Origin: an uncultured Bacteroidales bacterium
GTDB taxonomy: Bacteria; Bacteroidota; Bacteroidia; Bacteroidales; Bacteroidaceae
DNA length: 53,518 nt
Reading direction: 5' to 3'
Assembly: GCA_902801475.1 (NCBI GenBank)
Contig: CADCIO010000014.1
Location: forward strand, 1-53,518
This document shows, in pieces, positions 1-8,315 of the stretch. Under the pieces are notes generated by a model. It saw only the letters and a list, made by a program, of their open reading frames with translations, was not told the DNA's origin and searched no databases. Positions within the stretch are counted from its first letter, which is position 1. Each line of letters begins with the position of its first letter. Both the position numbers and the translations under genes were made by a program.

Positions 1-7
1 AAAACTA

Positions 8-40
8 AGGGCAAGTACCTGTTTCCCAGATACTTGCCCT
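8..40 (-). terminator. Rho-independent terminator of ppdK
   Basis: A 10-bp perfect inverted repeat (positions 8-17 and 31-40, AGGGCAAGTA/TACTTGCCCT) with a 13-nt loop lies 30 bp past the ppdK stop. Read on the minus strand the hairpin is followed by TTAGTTTT, a usable U-rich tract. Confidence 0.75.
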
Positions 41-69
41 GTATGTAGCTAATTTTCAGCACTTTCCGT

Positions 70-2790
70 TTATTCTTCTACAGCGGCCTGGGCGGCGGCT
101 AGACGTGCGATTGGCACGCGGAATGGAGAACAAGATGCGTAGTTCATGCCTACCTTAGCACAGAACTTCACAGAGCTTGGTTCGCCACCATGCTCACCAC
201 AGATACCTGTGCGCATGCCTGGACGAACGGCACGACCCTTTTCGACAGCCATCTTGATGAGCTGACCTACACCATTCTGGTCGAGAACCTGGAATGGGTC
301 AACCTTCAAGATCTTCTTCTCCAAGTAAACTGGGAGGAAGGATGCGATGTCGTCACGAGAATAACCGAAGGTCATCTGAGTGAGGTCGTTCGTACCGAAT
401 GAGAAGTATTCGGCCTCCTTGGCAATCTTGTCGGCTGTGAGGGCTGCACGTGGAATCTCAATCATCGTACCGATTTCGAATGGGATTTCAACGCCTTCCT
501 CAGCGAAGACTTCCTTAGCCACCTTCTGGATGATCTCCTTCTGCTGCTTGAGCTCGTAGAGGATACCGATGAGTGGCACCATGATTTCTGGATGTGGATC
601 GAAACCTTCCTTCTTCAGCTGGCAAGCAGCACCGAGGATGGCGCGAGTCTGCATGGCTGTGATTTCTGGGAAGGTGATACCGAGACGGCAACCACGGTGA
701 CCAAGCATTGGGTTGTTCTCTGCGAGAGATGCCACACGCTGCTGGATAACCTTGATGTCAACGCCCATAGCCTCAGCCATTTCCTGCTGACCCTTCAGAT
801 CGTGTGGAACGAACTCGTGCAATGGTGGGTCAAGGAGACGGATATTCACGTGAAGGCCATCCATTGCCTTGAGGATTCCATAGAAGTCAGCCTTCTGATA
901 AGGAAGCAACTTGGCAAGAGCCTTCTCACGACCTTCAACAGTGTCTGAGAGAATCATCTCACGCATAGCTACAATCTTCTGATCATCGAAGAACATGTGC
1001 TCTGTACGAGTCAGACCGATACCCTTGGCACCAAATGCACGAGCAACCTGTGCATCGTGTGGGGTGTCTGCATTGGTACGAACCTGAAGTTTCGTGTATT
1101 TGTCGCAGAGATCCATGAGCGCCTTGAAGTCGCCAGAGAGCTCAGCAGCCTTTGTCTGAATCTCACCTGCATACACCTGACCAGTAGAACCGTTCAGAGA
1201 GATGTAGTCGCCTTCCTTGTATGTAACACCCTCGATCTCGACAGTCTTAGTCTTGTAGTCAACATTGATAGCACCTGCACCAGATACGCAGCACTTACCC
1301 ATACCACGAGCCACAACGGCTGCGTGAGAAGTCATACCACCACGAGCGGTGAGGATACCCTCAGCTGATGCCATACCTGCGAGGTCTTCAGGAGAAGTCT
1401 CGATACGTACCATGATGACCTTGTGGCCATTAGCGTGCCACTCCTGAGCGTCGTCAGCGTGGAACACAATCTGACCACATGCTGCACCTGGAGATGCTGG
1501 AAGACCCTGAGTGATGACCTTAGCCTTCTTCAAAGCATCCTTGTCAAATACTGGGTGGAGAAGTTCGTCGAGCTTCTGAGGCTCGCAACGAAGGATGGCA
1601 GTCTTCTCATCGATAAGACCTTCGCGAACGAGATCCATCGCAATCTTCACCATAGCAGTACCTGTGCGCTTACCGTTACGAGTCTGGAGGAACCAGAGCT
1701 TGCCTTCCTGCACAGTGAACTCCATATCCTGCATGTCCTTATAGTGCTTCTCCAGCTTGTCCTGAATGTCATTCAGTTCAGCATAGAGAGCTGGCATAGC
1801 CTCTTCCATAGAAGGATACTTAGCTACGCGCTCTTCCTCTGAGATACCTGCACGCTCAGCCCAACGCTGTGAGCCAATCTTGGTGATCTGCTGTGGGGTA
1901 CGGATACCTGCCACCACGTCTTCACCCTGTGCATTGATGAGGTACTCACCATTGAAGAGGTTTTCACCGTTACCTGCGTCGCGAGAGAAGCAAACGCCTG
2001 TAGCAGAAGTGTCACCCATGTTACCGAACACCATTGCCATCACAGACACAGCAGTACCCCACTCGTCTGGGATGCCTTCCATCTTACGATAGAGGATAGC
2101 ACGCTCGTTCATCCAGCTGCGGAACACGGCGCAGATAGCACCCCAAAGCTGAACGATTGGATCAGTTGGGAAGTCCTGACCTGTACGATCTTTGATTGCC
2201 TTCTTGAAGAGCTCAACCAACTTCTTGAGAGACTCTACAGAGAGATCCTTGTCGAGAGAAACGCCCTGCTCTTCCTTCACCTTCTCAATGATTTCCTCGA
2301 ATGGGTCGATGTCTTCCTTGTTCACTGGCTTAAGGCCAAGAACCACGTCACCGTACATCTGAACGAAACGGCGGTAAGAGTCATAAACAAAGTGTGGATT
2401 GCCTGTCTTCTTCACCATACCCTCAGCTACTTCGTCATTCAGACCAAGGTTAAGGATGGTGTCCATCATACCAGGCATAGATGCACGAGCACCAGAACGC
2501 ACACTCACGAGCAATGGGTTGTTCACATCACCGAACTTGCAGTTCATCAGTTTCTCCACATGAGCCACTGCTGCGTTCACTTCATTCTGAAGCAGCTCCT
2601 TGATTTTCTCCTCTCCCACTTCATAATACTCATTACAGCAATCTGTAGTGATAGTGAAGCCCGGAGGCACTGGTACACCAATGAGGTTCATCTCTGCAAG
2701 GTTAGCACCCTTGCCACCGAGAGCCTCGCGCATCTGCGCATTACCTTCTGCTTGTCCGTTGCCGAAGGTGTAAACTCTTTTTTGAGCCAT
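70..2790 (-). CDS. ppdK: Pyruvate, phosphate dikinase
   Basis: Interconverts pyruvate + ATP + Pi and PEP + AMP + PPi in the cytosol, letting glycolysis or gluconeogenesis run on PPi. The 906-aa length fits the family. In order: N-terminal nucleotide-binding domain (GGKGANLAEM near residue 25, VSVRSGARASMPGMMDT near 96-111), the phosphohistidine swivelling domain with GGMTSHA (catalytic His about 489), and the C-terminal PEP/pyruvate TIM barrel ending with a GICGEHGG Cys/His motif. The start MAQKRVYTFG is the usual PPDK N-terminus. It is monocistronic as far as can be seen: a terminator lies just past its stop and a TAnnTTTG-type box about 110 bp upstream. Nothing looks damaged. Confidence 0.97.
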   Translation of the reverse strand: MAQKRVYTFGNGQAEGNAQMREALGGKGANLAEMNLIGVPVPPGFTITTDCCNEYYEVGEEKIKELLQNEVNAAVAHVEKLMNCKFGDVNNPLLVSVRSGARASMPGMMDTILNLGLNDEVAEGMVKKTGNPHFVYDSYRRFVQMYGDVVLGLKPVNKEDIDPFEEIIEKVKEEQGVSLDKDLSVESLKKLVELFKKAIKDRTGQDFPTDPIVQLWGAICAVFRSWMNERAILYRKMEGIPDEWGTAVSVMAMVFGNMGDTSATGVCFSRDAGNGENLFNGEYLINAQGEDVVAGIRTPQQITKIGSQRWAERAGISEEERVAKYPSMEEAMPALYAELNDIQDKLEKHYKDMQDMEFTVQEGKLWFLQTRNGKRTGTAMVKIAMDLVREGLIDEKTAILRCEPQKLDELLHPVFDKDALKKAKVITQGLPASPGAACGQIVFHADDAQEWHANGHKVIMVRIETSPEDLAGMASAEGILTARGGMTSHAAVVARGMGKCCVSGAGAINVDYKTKTVEIEGVTYKEGDYISLNGSTGQVYAGEIQTKAAELSGDFKALMDLCDKYTKLQVRTNADTPHDAQVARAFGAKGIGLTRTEHMFFDDQKIVAMREMILSDTVEGREKALAKLLPYQKADFYGILKAMDGLHVNIRLLDPPLHEFVPHDLKGQQEMAEAMGVDIKVIQQRVASLAENNPMLGHRGCRLGITFPEITAMQTRAILGAACQLKKEGFDPHPEIMVPLIGILYELKQQKEIIQKVAKEVFAEEGVEIPFEIGTMIEIPRAALTADKIAKEAEYFSFGTNDLTQMTFGYSRDDIASFLPVYLEKKILKVDPFQVLDQNGVGQLIKMAVEKGRAVRPGMRTGICGEHGGEPSSVKFCAKVGMNYASCSPFRVPIARLAAAQAAVEE

Positions 2791-2896
2791 AACTTCTCTT
2801 TTTTTTAAGTTATTTAAGGTTATTAATCAATGTAAATCTCTTATCCATAAAAAGGAATATTCTTCGTTTTCAGGAACACTTCCCTTACGAATTTTG

Positions 2897-2904
2897 CAAA
2901 AATA
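2897..2904 (-). promoter_or_regulatory. Bacteroidetes -7 box for ppdK
   Basis: CAAAAATA on the plus strand reads TATTTTTG on the minus strand, matching TAnnTTTG. It would give a leader of roughly 100 nt before the ppdK ATG at 2790. No clear -33 TTG was found at the usual spacing. Confidence 0.5.
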
Positions 2905-2959
2905 ACGGATTTTATTCGAAGAAAAAAATTTTTCACCATTTTTTTGATAAAAACAGGCA

Positions 2960-4024
2960 TTATTTGTCTGAAAGTTTACGAATAAAGCCTTTCTTAATCT
3001 TCGGAATGCGTGGTCCCTTCTTCATATTCTCCTGTATTAACTCTTCTGTTTTATTGTACATATTCTTGAATTGCTCTGTGATGAAATTCTGCACTCTCAC
3101 CTCCACTGTCGGCATACCTTCTTCGGACGGTGACACGCACATCAGGCCATTGTGTACAATCTCTACTTCCACATTTTGATCCGTCTGCATCGGGTCGCCA
3201 TCATAATGCACCACTCCTGGTCGAGAGCGATGGATGACGGCTTTCTGACATTGGAAAGTCTTGATACGTGAATTTTGTTCTATCGTACCATTGAACAACT
3301 GAATAGCCATCTGAGGGGCTTCGATGGCAAGGAATGGTTCAATGATGGTTACGTCCATTAATCCATCCCGCACGGAAGCCGATGGCGCAATGTAGGCATT
3401 GTTACCATATTGGGAAGCATTGGCGAATGATATGAGAAATGCCTTGTAAATCTGATGCACTTCTTCCCCTTCCCTATTGTTAACTATATCGAGGTCGTAA
3501 GTTTCTGGATGATAGTTGAGGCTACTGTTCAGCACATTCTCGATGTAGGATACAGGACCTCTCTTGCCTGATTCGGCAAAGCGTTGTGAGATGAAAGCAT
3601 CAAATCCAACGCCACACGTACAGAAAAATGGGCGCTTGTTGACAATGCCGTAATCCATCGGCTGAGTCAATCCCCTATTGATGATTTTGATGGCACTCAG
3701 CGGATCTGTAGGGATACGAAGATGACGGGCAAGCCCGTTTCCTGAACCAGAAGGAATGATGGCAAGAGCGGTCTGTGTATGGATGAGTCCTGTCGCCACT
3801 TCGTTCACAGTACCATCTCCACCAATCGCACACACGATATCAGCACCTTCCTCCGCTGCTTGTTTCGCCAGCTCCGTCGCATGTCCCACATGTTCAGTTT
3901 TCATCACCTCATGCTCATATAGTGACTTGTCGAGATAGTCCTCAATCAGCTTCAGGACAAAATTCTTTCCCGACGTTCCCGACACAGGGTTTACGATGAA
4001 TATGATTCTCTTTTTTTCTGCCAT
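2960..4024 (-). CDS. Diacylglycerol/sphingosine kinase-family lipid kinase (YegS/DgkB-like)
   Basis: A DAGK_cat-domain lipid kinase. The N-terminus reads KKRIIFIVNPVSG (nucleotide-binding NPxSG), followed by AIGGDGTVNEVATGL (GGDG loop) and IPSGSGNGLARHL (GSGNxLAR), all hallmarks of the family; the C-terminal half is the beta-sandwich domain. I start at the ATG at 4024 (MAEKKRIIF) because it gives the family-type N-terminus; an in-frame ATG at 4057 would add 11 residues. The substrate cannot be read from sequence. It is divergently placed from serine palmitoyltransferase, so a sphingoid base or ceramide substrate is possible besides diacylglycerol. A TAATTTTG box lies upstream at 4132-4139. 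Confidence 0.88.
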   Translation of the reverse strand: MAEKKRIIFIVNPVSGTSGKNFVLKLIEDYLDKSLYEHEVMKTEHVGHATELAKQAAEEGADIVCAIGGDGTVNEVATGLIHTQTALAIIPSGSGNGLARHLRIPTDPLSAIKIINRGLTQPMDYGIVNKRPFFCTCGVGFDAFISQRFAESGKRGPVSYIENVLNSSLNYHPETYDLDIVNNREGEEVHQIYKAFLISFANASQYGNNAYIAPSASVRDGLMDVTIIEPFLAIEAPQMAIQLFNGTIEQNSRIKTFQCQKAVIHRSRPGVVHYDGDPMQTDQNVEVEIVHNGLMCVSPSEEGMPTVEVRVQNFITEQFKNMYNKTEELIQENMKKGPRIPKIKKGFIRKLSDK

Positions 4025-4131
4025 AGATAAAAATCTTCCTCTGTTTCCGGATGCCACTGCTTTCTAATTATATATAATAATGTGTACGCAATGTTCGCTC
4101 ATCAAAAGGCACCTCGCTCGGAATTGCGCTG

Positions 4132-4139
4132 CAAAATTA
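4132..4139 (-). promoter_or_regulatory. -7 box for the lipid kinase gene
   Basis: CAAAATTA on the plus strand is TAATTTTG on the minus strand, a full match to TAnnTTTG. It faces the lipid kinase gene and is divergent from the spt promoter about 100 bp away. Confidence 0.55.
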
Positions 4140-4234
4140 CGACTTTTTACGTCAATTTCTTCAAATAAAACAATGTTTTTTGACTTTATTGTTTTTTTTT
4201 CAGAAAAGATGAGAGTTAAACGGTCTTTTTTTAC

Positions 4235-4242
4235 TACCTTTG
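4235..4242 (+). promoter_or_regulatory. -7 box for spt
   Basis: TACCTTTG matches the Bacteroidetes -7 consensus exactly. It implies a long leader of about 130 nt before the spt ATG, which contains the palindrome at 4329-4340. No good -33 element is visible. The rest of the 4058-4375 gap is A+T-rich and holds no gene that I can support. Confidence 0.6.
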
Positions 4243-4328
4243 CATCGTTTTTGTATTAACAATAGAAAATAATAATCACAAATAGCGTGTCTCTTTCGGT
4301 GTCAGCAGTGAACATTTTTCATGTGAGA

Positions 4329-4340
4329 TGAAACGTTTCA
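4329..4340. promoter_or_regulatory. 12-bp perfect palindrome in the spt leader (possible operator)
   Basis: TGAAACGTTTCA is a perfect 12-bp palindrome inside the spt leader, 36 bp before the ATG. Its shape resembles a LacI/GalR-type operator half-site pair. No regulator gene is adjacent, so its use is inference. Confidence 0.35.
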
Positions 4341-4375
4341 ACGATTGACAAAGAGCCGAAACGCACAATTTAACT

Positions 4376-5563
4376 ATGGGTTTATTACAAGAAAGAATGA
4401 GTAAGTATAGAGAGCCGCAGAAGTACATTAACGCGGGTGTCTATCCTTATTTCAGAGAAATTGACAGTCATCAGGACACAGAGGTGATGATGAGTGGGAA
4501 GCGAGTTCTCATGTTTGGCTCTAACTCTTATATGGGTCTTACTTATGACAAGCGAATTTGCGAGGCTGCCATCAATGCCATCAAGAAATACGGTACAGGT
4601 TGTGCCGGTTCGCGTTTCCTGAATGGTACGCTCGACCTCCACATCCAGCTTGAAAAGGAACTTGCAGAATTTGTGGGTAAAGATGAAGCGCTGGTTTATT
4701 CAACTGGTTTCACTGTAAATTCAGGTGTTGTTTCATGTCTGACAGGCAGAAACGACTACATTATTGGTGATGACCGCGACCACGCATCCATTGTGGATGG
4801 GCGTCGTCTCTCTTTTTCCCAGTTCTTCCATTACAAACACAACGACATGGAAGACCTCGAGCATCAGCTCATGCGATGCAATGCTGAGGCCCTGAAACTG
4901 ATTGTCATCGATGGCCTCTTCTCCATGGAAGGTGACCTTGCCAAACTCCCTGAAATCATTGCATTGAAAAAGAAGTACAACGCCACTGTGATGGTGGACG
5001 AAGCACATGGTCTGGGTGTATTTGGTAAACAAGGACGTGGTGTCTGCAACCACTTTGGTGTGACAGATGATGTAGATCTCATCATGGGAACCTTCTCCAA
5101 GAGCCTTGCCTCTATCGGTGGTTTCATCGCTTCAGACAGCGACACGATCAACTGGCTCCGTCACAACAGCCGTACCTACATTTTCAGCGCGTCCAACACA
5201 CCTGCTGCAACGGCTGCCGCACTCGAAGCCATCCACATCCTCAAGTCTGAGCCAGAGCGTCAGGAAAATCTTTGGAAGACGACCAACTATGCACTTGAGC
5301 AGTTCAAACAGGCAGGCTTTGAGATTGGCGACACAGAAAGTCCTATCATTCCACTCTATGTGCGTGATGCCTTCAAGACATTCCAAGTCACTAAGATGGC
5401 TTTCGACAAGGGCGTATTCGTCAACTCAGTCGTTCCACCAGCATGTGCTCCACAAGACACACTCATTCGTGTGGCACTCATGGCAACCCACACGAAAGAA
5501 CAGGTTGACCGTTGCGTAGCCATCCTCGTGGACACATTCAAGGAATTGGGACTGCTGAAATAA
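4376..5563 (+). CDS. spt: Serine palmitoyltransferase (alpha-oxoamine synthase family)
   Basis: A PLP-dependent enzyme that condenses L-serine with a long-chain acyl-CoA/ACP to 3-ketosphinganine, the first step of Bacteroidetes sphingolipid synthesis; cytosolic or membrane-peripheral. At 395 aa it has the size of bacterial SPT. Visible motifs: GTGCAGSRFLNG near 74-84, VDEAHGLG near 207-214 and the Schiff-base lysine in GTFSKSLASIGGF (K242). KBL (glycine C-acetyltransferase) and BioF share this fold. The N-terminus (KYREPQKYINAGVYPYFR) and the lack of neighbouring tdh or bio genes favour SPT. The divergent lipid kinase fits a lipid role. A long leader with a palindrome precedes it. Confidence 0.88.
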   Translation: MGLLQERMSKYREPQKYINAGVYPYFREIDSHQDTEVMMSGKRVLMFGSNSYMGLTYDKRICEAAINAIKKYGTGCAGSRFLNGTLDLHIQLEKELAEFVGKDEALVYSTGFTVNSGVVSCLTGRNDYIIGDDRDHASIVDGRRLSFSQFFHYKHNDMEDLEHQLMRCNAEALKLIVIDGLFSMEGDLAKLPEIIALKKKYNATVMVDEAHGLGVFGKQGRGVCNHFGVTDDVDLIMGTFSKSLASIGGFIASDSDTINWLRHNSRTYIFSASNTPAATAAALEAIHILKSEPERQENLWKTTNYALEQFKQAGFEIGDTESPIIPLYVRDAFKTFQVTKMAFDKGVFVNSVVPPACAPQDTLIRVALMATHTKEQVDRCVAILVDTFKELGLLK

Positions 5564-5576
5564 ATAAACAATTAAC

Positions 5577-5678
5577 TAAAAGTTAAAAACTAAAAACTAA
5601 AAGTTAGAGTAACCACCATTCTGACAATCGGCAGGTAACTTCAACTTTTAGTTTTTAGTTTTTAGTTTTTAACTTTTT
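5577..5678. repeat. Heptad inverted-repeat element, copy A
   Basis: Left arm: four 7-nt units (TAAAAGT, TAAAAAC, TAAAAAC, TAAAAGT; 5577-5604). Spacer: 39 bp containing TTCTGACA and GGTAACT. Right arm: five 7-nt units (ACTTTTA, GTTTTTA x3, ACTTTTT; 5644-5678) that are the reverse complement of the left units. The right arm ends 9 bp before the serS ATG, so a hairpin here could affect both termination after spt and serS initiation. Copies B (12903-13000) and C (39877-39969) share the plan. Confidence 0.85.
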
Positions 5679-5687
5679 CAATAAAAG

Positions 5688-7001
5688 ATGCTTACACTCA
5701 AACTTATCACAGAAGAGACCGAACGTGTCATCAAGGGTCTCGAGAAGAAGCACTTCCAAGGTGCAAAAGAAGCTGTCGAACAGGCCATCGCCATCGACAA
5801 GAAGCGTCGTGAAGCTCAAACTAAACTCGATGCCATCCTCGCAGAAAGCAAGAAGTATGCCGCTCAGATTGGCCAACTGATGAAGGCGGGTCAGAAAGAC
5901 GAGGCAGAGGCAGCCAAAACTGAAGTAGCAAAGCTCAAGGCATCAGCTGCTGAACTCGAAAGCGTGAAAGCAAATGCAGAGCAAGAGTTGACCGCTCACC
6001 TCTGCACGATTCCCAATATTCCTTATGACGAAGTACCTGAAGGTTCCTGCGCTGAAGATAATGTAGTGGTGAAGTCCTCTTTGCGTGAATGCAAGCCTGG
6101 TGATACTGTCGGCAATTGGGATACTATTCCAAACAATGGCAACGCCAAGCTTCCCCACTGGGAACTTGCCAAGAAATACAACCTCATTGACTTTGACCTT
6201 GGTGTGAAGATCACTGGCGCAGGCTTTCCTGTTTATATCGGCAAGGGCGCACAACTCCAGCGTGCCCTCATCAACTTCTTCCTTGCTGAAGCCAACAAGG
6301 CCGGTTATACTGAAATCATGCCTCCAACGGTGGTTAACGCAGCCTCTGGTTATGGCACAGGTCAGTTGCCTGACAAAGAAGGTCAGATGTACCACTGCGA
6401 GGTGGATGATCTCTACCTTATCCCAACAGCAGAGGTGCCTGTAACCAACATCTATCGCGATGTCATTCTTGATGAGAAAGACCTCCCCATCAAGAACTGT
6501 GCTTATACCCAGTGCTTCCGTCGTGAAGCCGGATCTTATGGTAAGGATGTACGAGGTTTGAACCGTCTGCACGAGTTCTCTAAGATTGAGATTGTACGTA
6601 TTGACAAGCCTGAACACTCTAAGGAGAGTCACAAGGAGATGCTTGACCATGTAGAAGGTCTTCTGAAGAAACTTGAACTCCCCTACCGCATTCTCCGACT
6701 TTGTGGTGGTGACCAGAGTTTCACCTCTGCTATCTGCTACGACTTTGAGGTGTATTCTGAAGCTCAGGGACGTTGGCTCGAGGTTTCTTCTGTCAGCAAC
6801 TTTGACACTTATCAGGCAAACCGCCTCAAATGTCGCTATCGTAATGCCGACAAGAAAGTGCAGCTATGCCACACCCTCAATGGTTCTGCCCTAGCCCTCC
6901 CTCGTATCGTTGCCTCCATCCTCGAAGACAACCAGACACCAGAAGGCATTCGCATTCCTAAGGCACTTGTTCCATACACAGGCTTTGAGATGATTGATTA
7001 A
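5688..7001 (+). CDS. serS: Seryl-tRNA synthetase
   Basis: Class II synthetase charging tRNA-Ser with serine. At 437 aa it is close to the usual 420-430. The N-terminal 110 residues form the long antiparallel coiled-coil tRNA-binding arm (rich in K, E and A). The catalytic core shows motif 2 (CFRREAGSYGKDVRGL) and motif 3 (LNGSALALPRIVASILEDNQ). The start MLTLKLI matches the family. It lies downstream of heptad repeat copy A, which abuts its ATG. A strong bidirectional terminator follows at 7050-7086. Spt and SerS both use serine, but a shared transcript is doubtful given the repeat between them. Confidence 0.97.
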   Translation: MLTLKLITEETERVIKGLEKKHFQGAKEAVEQAIAIDKKRREAQTKLDAILAESKKYAAQIGQLMKAGQKDEAEAAKTEVAKLKASAAELESVKANAEQELTAHLCTIPNIPYDEVPEGSCAEDNVVVKSSLRECKPGDTVGNWDTIPNNGNAKLPHWELAKKYNLIDFDLGVKITGAGFPVYIGKGAQLQRALINFFLAEANKAGYTEIMPPTVVNAASGYGTGQLPDKEGQMYHCEVDDLYLIPTAEVPVTNIYRDVILDEKDLPIKNCAYTQCFRREAGSYGKDVRGLNRLHEFSKIEIVRIDKPEHSKESHKEMLDHVEGLLKKLELPYRILRLCGGDQSFTSAICYDFEVYSEAQGRWLEVSSVSNFDTYQANRLKCRYRNADKKVQLCHTLNGSALALPRIVASILEDNQTPEGIRIPKALVPYTGFEMID

Positions 7002-7049
7002 AACATCGCCCCATAGAAGGCTTGTACACCTATCGTTGCAAGCCAAACA

Positions 7050-7086
7050 AAAAGAGTCCGCACAACAGTTTTGAGCGGACTCTTTT
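7050..7086. terminator. Bidirectional terminator between serS and fcl
   Basis: A 12-bp inverted repeat (7050-7061 and 7075-7086, AAAGAGTCCGC/GCGGACTCTTT core) with A-run and T-run flanks sits between the convergent genes serS and fcl and can serve both. Confidence 0.85.
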
Positions 7087-7109
7087 ATTATATATAAATA
7101 ATGTGTAGC

Positions 7110-8309
7110 TTATCCTTGCTTGTGGTTGATGCAGATGCCTTGCAGATACCACTCGTACAGACGGTGGATACCCTCGTCAATTTCGATGGTATGGTGCCAG
7201 CCAAGGCGATGAAGCTTGGACACGTCTGTGAGTTTCTTTAGCGTGCCATCAGGTTTGGTGACATCCCATCGGAGTTCGCCCTTGAATCCAATCTCCTGCA
7301 TGATGCGTTCTGCCACTTCCTTGATGGAGATTTCCTTGCCTGTGCCAACATTGATGTGGCAGTTGCGGATTTCTTTGATGCCATCACGATTGACCTTGAA
7401 GTCACTCTTTTCAACCACATCCTTGAAATCAACATTCAAGAGACAATAGACAGAAGCGTCTGCCATCTCTTCGCTCCAAAGGAATTCACGCATAGGTGCG
7501 CCTGTACCCCAAAGGGTAACGGCCTCTGGAGTGATGCCGTAGTGGCGCAACACCTGCAGGATGGTCATCTCATCACTCATTGCCGTAGCCATAATGGTCT
7601 GGGTGGCTTGTGATTTCGAGTCTTCCTGAGCATCTTGTCCATCTACCATCTTTGGCACTTTCATGGAAACTGGACGAAGACCAAGATCTTTGCGAACAGC
7701 CTCCCAATTACCCTCGTTCAGGCACTTTGCCAGATGAATCTTACGAATCATGGCAGGGAGCACATGAGAGTTTTCGAGGTGGAAGTTATCGTTAGGACCA
7801 TAGAGGTTGGTCGGCATGACTGCAATGTAGTTAGTGCCATACTGAAGGTTGAACGACTCGCACATCTTCAAGCCTGCAATCTTGGCGATAGCGTAAGGCT
7901 CGTTGGTGTATTCGAGTGGAGATGTCAGCAGACAATCCTCGGGCATCGGCTGTGGAGCCTCGCCTGGATAGATACAAGTAGAGCCTAAGAAGAGGAGCTT
8001 CTTCACGCCATGCTTCCATGACTCACCGATGACATTCTGCTGGATCTGCAAGTTCTGATAAATGAAGTCGGCACGGTACTGCAAGTTCGCCATAATGCCT
8101 CCCACATGAGCTGCAGCCAGCACGACGGCATCAGGTTGTTCCTCATCGAAAAACTTCTTCACAGCCGCAGGGTCAAGCAGATCGAGTTCTGCGTGAGACT
8201 TGCCCACGAGGTTCTCGTAACCACGAGACTTGAGGTTGTTCCAGATGGCAGAACCCACCAGTCCATGATGTCCTGCCACAAATATCTTAGCGTTTTTGTC
8301 TAATGCCAT
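7110..8309 (-). CDS. fcl: GDP-L-fucose synthase
   Basis: NADPH-dependent 3,5-epimerase/4-reductase making GDP-L-fucose from GDP-4-keto-6-deoxymannose in the cytosol, for surface glycans. SDR fold: GHHGLVGSAI (residues 13-22, nucleotide-binding glycine motif), the Ser of FLGSTCIYP (about 110) and YxxxK at Y139-K143. It is 399 aa, well above the about 320 aa of the E. coli enzyme. The extra stretch lies roughly at residues 200-270, rich in charged residues (VPKMVDGQDAQEDSKSQ), between the core and GTGAPMREF. Its start lies 6 bp after the gmd stop, so the two are one operon. Confidence 0.95.
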   Translation of the reverse strand: MALDKNAKIFVAGHHGLVGSAIWNNLKSRGYENLVGKSHAELDLLDPAAVKKFFDEEQPDAVVLAAAHVGGIMANLQYRADFIYQNLQIQQNVIGESWKHGVKKLLFLGSTCIYPGEAPQPMPEDCLLTSPLEYTNEPYAIAKIAGLKMCESFNLQYGTNYIAVMPTNLYGPNDNFHLENSHVLPAMIRKIHLAKCLNEGNWEAVRKDLGLRPVSMKVPKMVDGQDAQEDSKSQATQTIMATAMSDEMTILQVLRHYGITPEAVTLWGTGAPMREFLWSEEMADASVYCLLNVDFKDVVEKSDFKVNRDGIKEIRNCHINVGTGKEISIKEVAERIMQEIGFKGELRWDVTKPDGTLKKLTDVSKLHRLGWHHTIEIDEGIHRLYEWYLQGICINHKQG

Positions 8310-8315
8310 AGTTCG

